Shown here: in pieces, positions 21,903-21,905 of the stretch
Position numbering within the stretch: position 1 is the first letter of the stretch
Layout of the letters: each line of letters begins with the position of its first letter
DNA from: an uncultured Acetatifactor sp.
GTDB taxonomy: Bacteria; Bacillota; Clostridia; Lachnospirales; Lachnospiraceae
Reading direction: 5' to 3'
Length of the DNA stretch: 21,905 nt
NCBI GenBank assembly: GCA_910584235.1
Contig: CAJTZD010000060.1
Location: 1-21,905, forward strand
Made by a program: the position numbers and the translations under genes
The notes under the pieces: model-generated
The model's input: the letters and a program-made list of their open reading frames with translations, nothing else
Databases searched by the model: none
What the model was told of the DNA's origin: nothing

Positions 21903-21905
21903 CCT

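Overview
The window looks like part of a Lachnospiraceae-type (clostridial Firmicute) chromosome. This rests on strong AGGAGG-type ribosome binding sites, the long Firmicutes-type (class II) GalT, a VanW protein, a DUF4080-type B12-binding radical SAM protein, several lipobox lipoproteins, and dense ATGA-coupled operons. No rRNA, complete tRNA or CRISPR array was found.

Layout. (1) Bases 1-2966 are a scrambled accessory segment. Two near-identical copies of a terminator-promoter-RBS module (about 123-246 and 2679-2804) flank a truncated lipoprotein start, the tail of a tyrosine integrase next to a tRNA-3'-end-like sequence, a ribbon-helix-helix gene with a palindromic operator, and an SH3b-CAP surface lipoprotein. 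(2) 2967-5155 holds a membrane protein on the minus strand and, divergently, a two-gene operon of a 78-aa protein and an ABC/SMC-like ATPase. The 450 bp between them carries two strong promoters that face each other across a highly folded element. (3) 5316-8916 is a Leloir cluster, galK-GNAT acetyltransferase-galT, closed by a strong terminator. (4) 9180-12410 is a visibly more A/T-rich island: a perfect promoter with three operator half-sites, an XRE regulator, a nuclease-methyltransferase fusion and a two-TRD specificity protein. This is a BcgI-like restriction-modification system with its own putative controller. (5) 12426-21840 is G/C-richer housekeeping and envelope content: a 35-aa ORF, a metallophosphoesterase, a B12-binding radical SAM protein with a TTG start, a minus-strand membrane-anchored protein, then a run of plus-strand genes. 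Those are a 35-aa transmembrane peptide, VanW, an AIR-synthase-like protein, Lrp/AsnC, a PLP aminotransferase, a lipoprotein and TrmL. A strong hairpin cluster ends the window.

How the genes work together. galK and galT convert galactose to galactose-1-phosphate and then UDP-galactose. The XRE-RM-S genes overlap and should be co-regulated as one defence unit. The AIR-synthase-like, Lrp and aminotransferase genes are linked by 4-bp ATGA overlaps, which suggests a jointly translated amino-acid-related unit. The least explained parts are the folded intergenic element at about 3700-3990, the ATPase pair, and the repeat-flanked accessory cassette at the left end.
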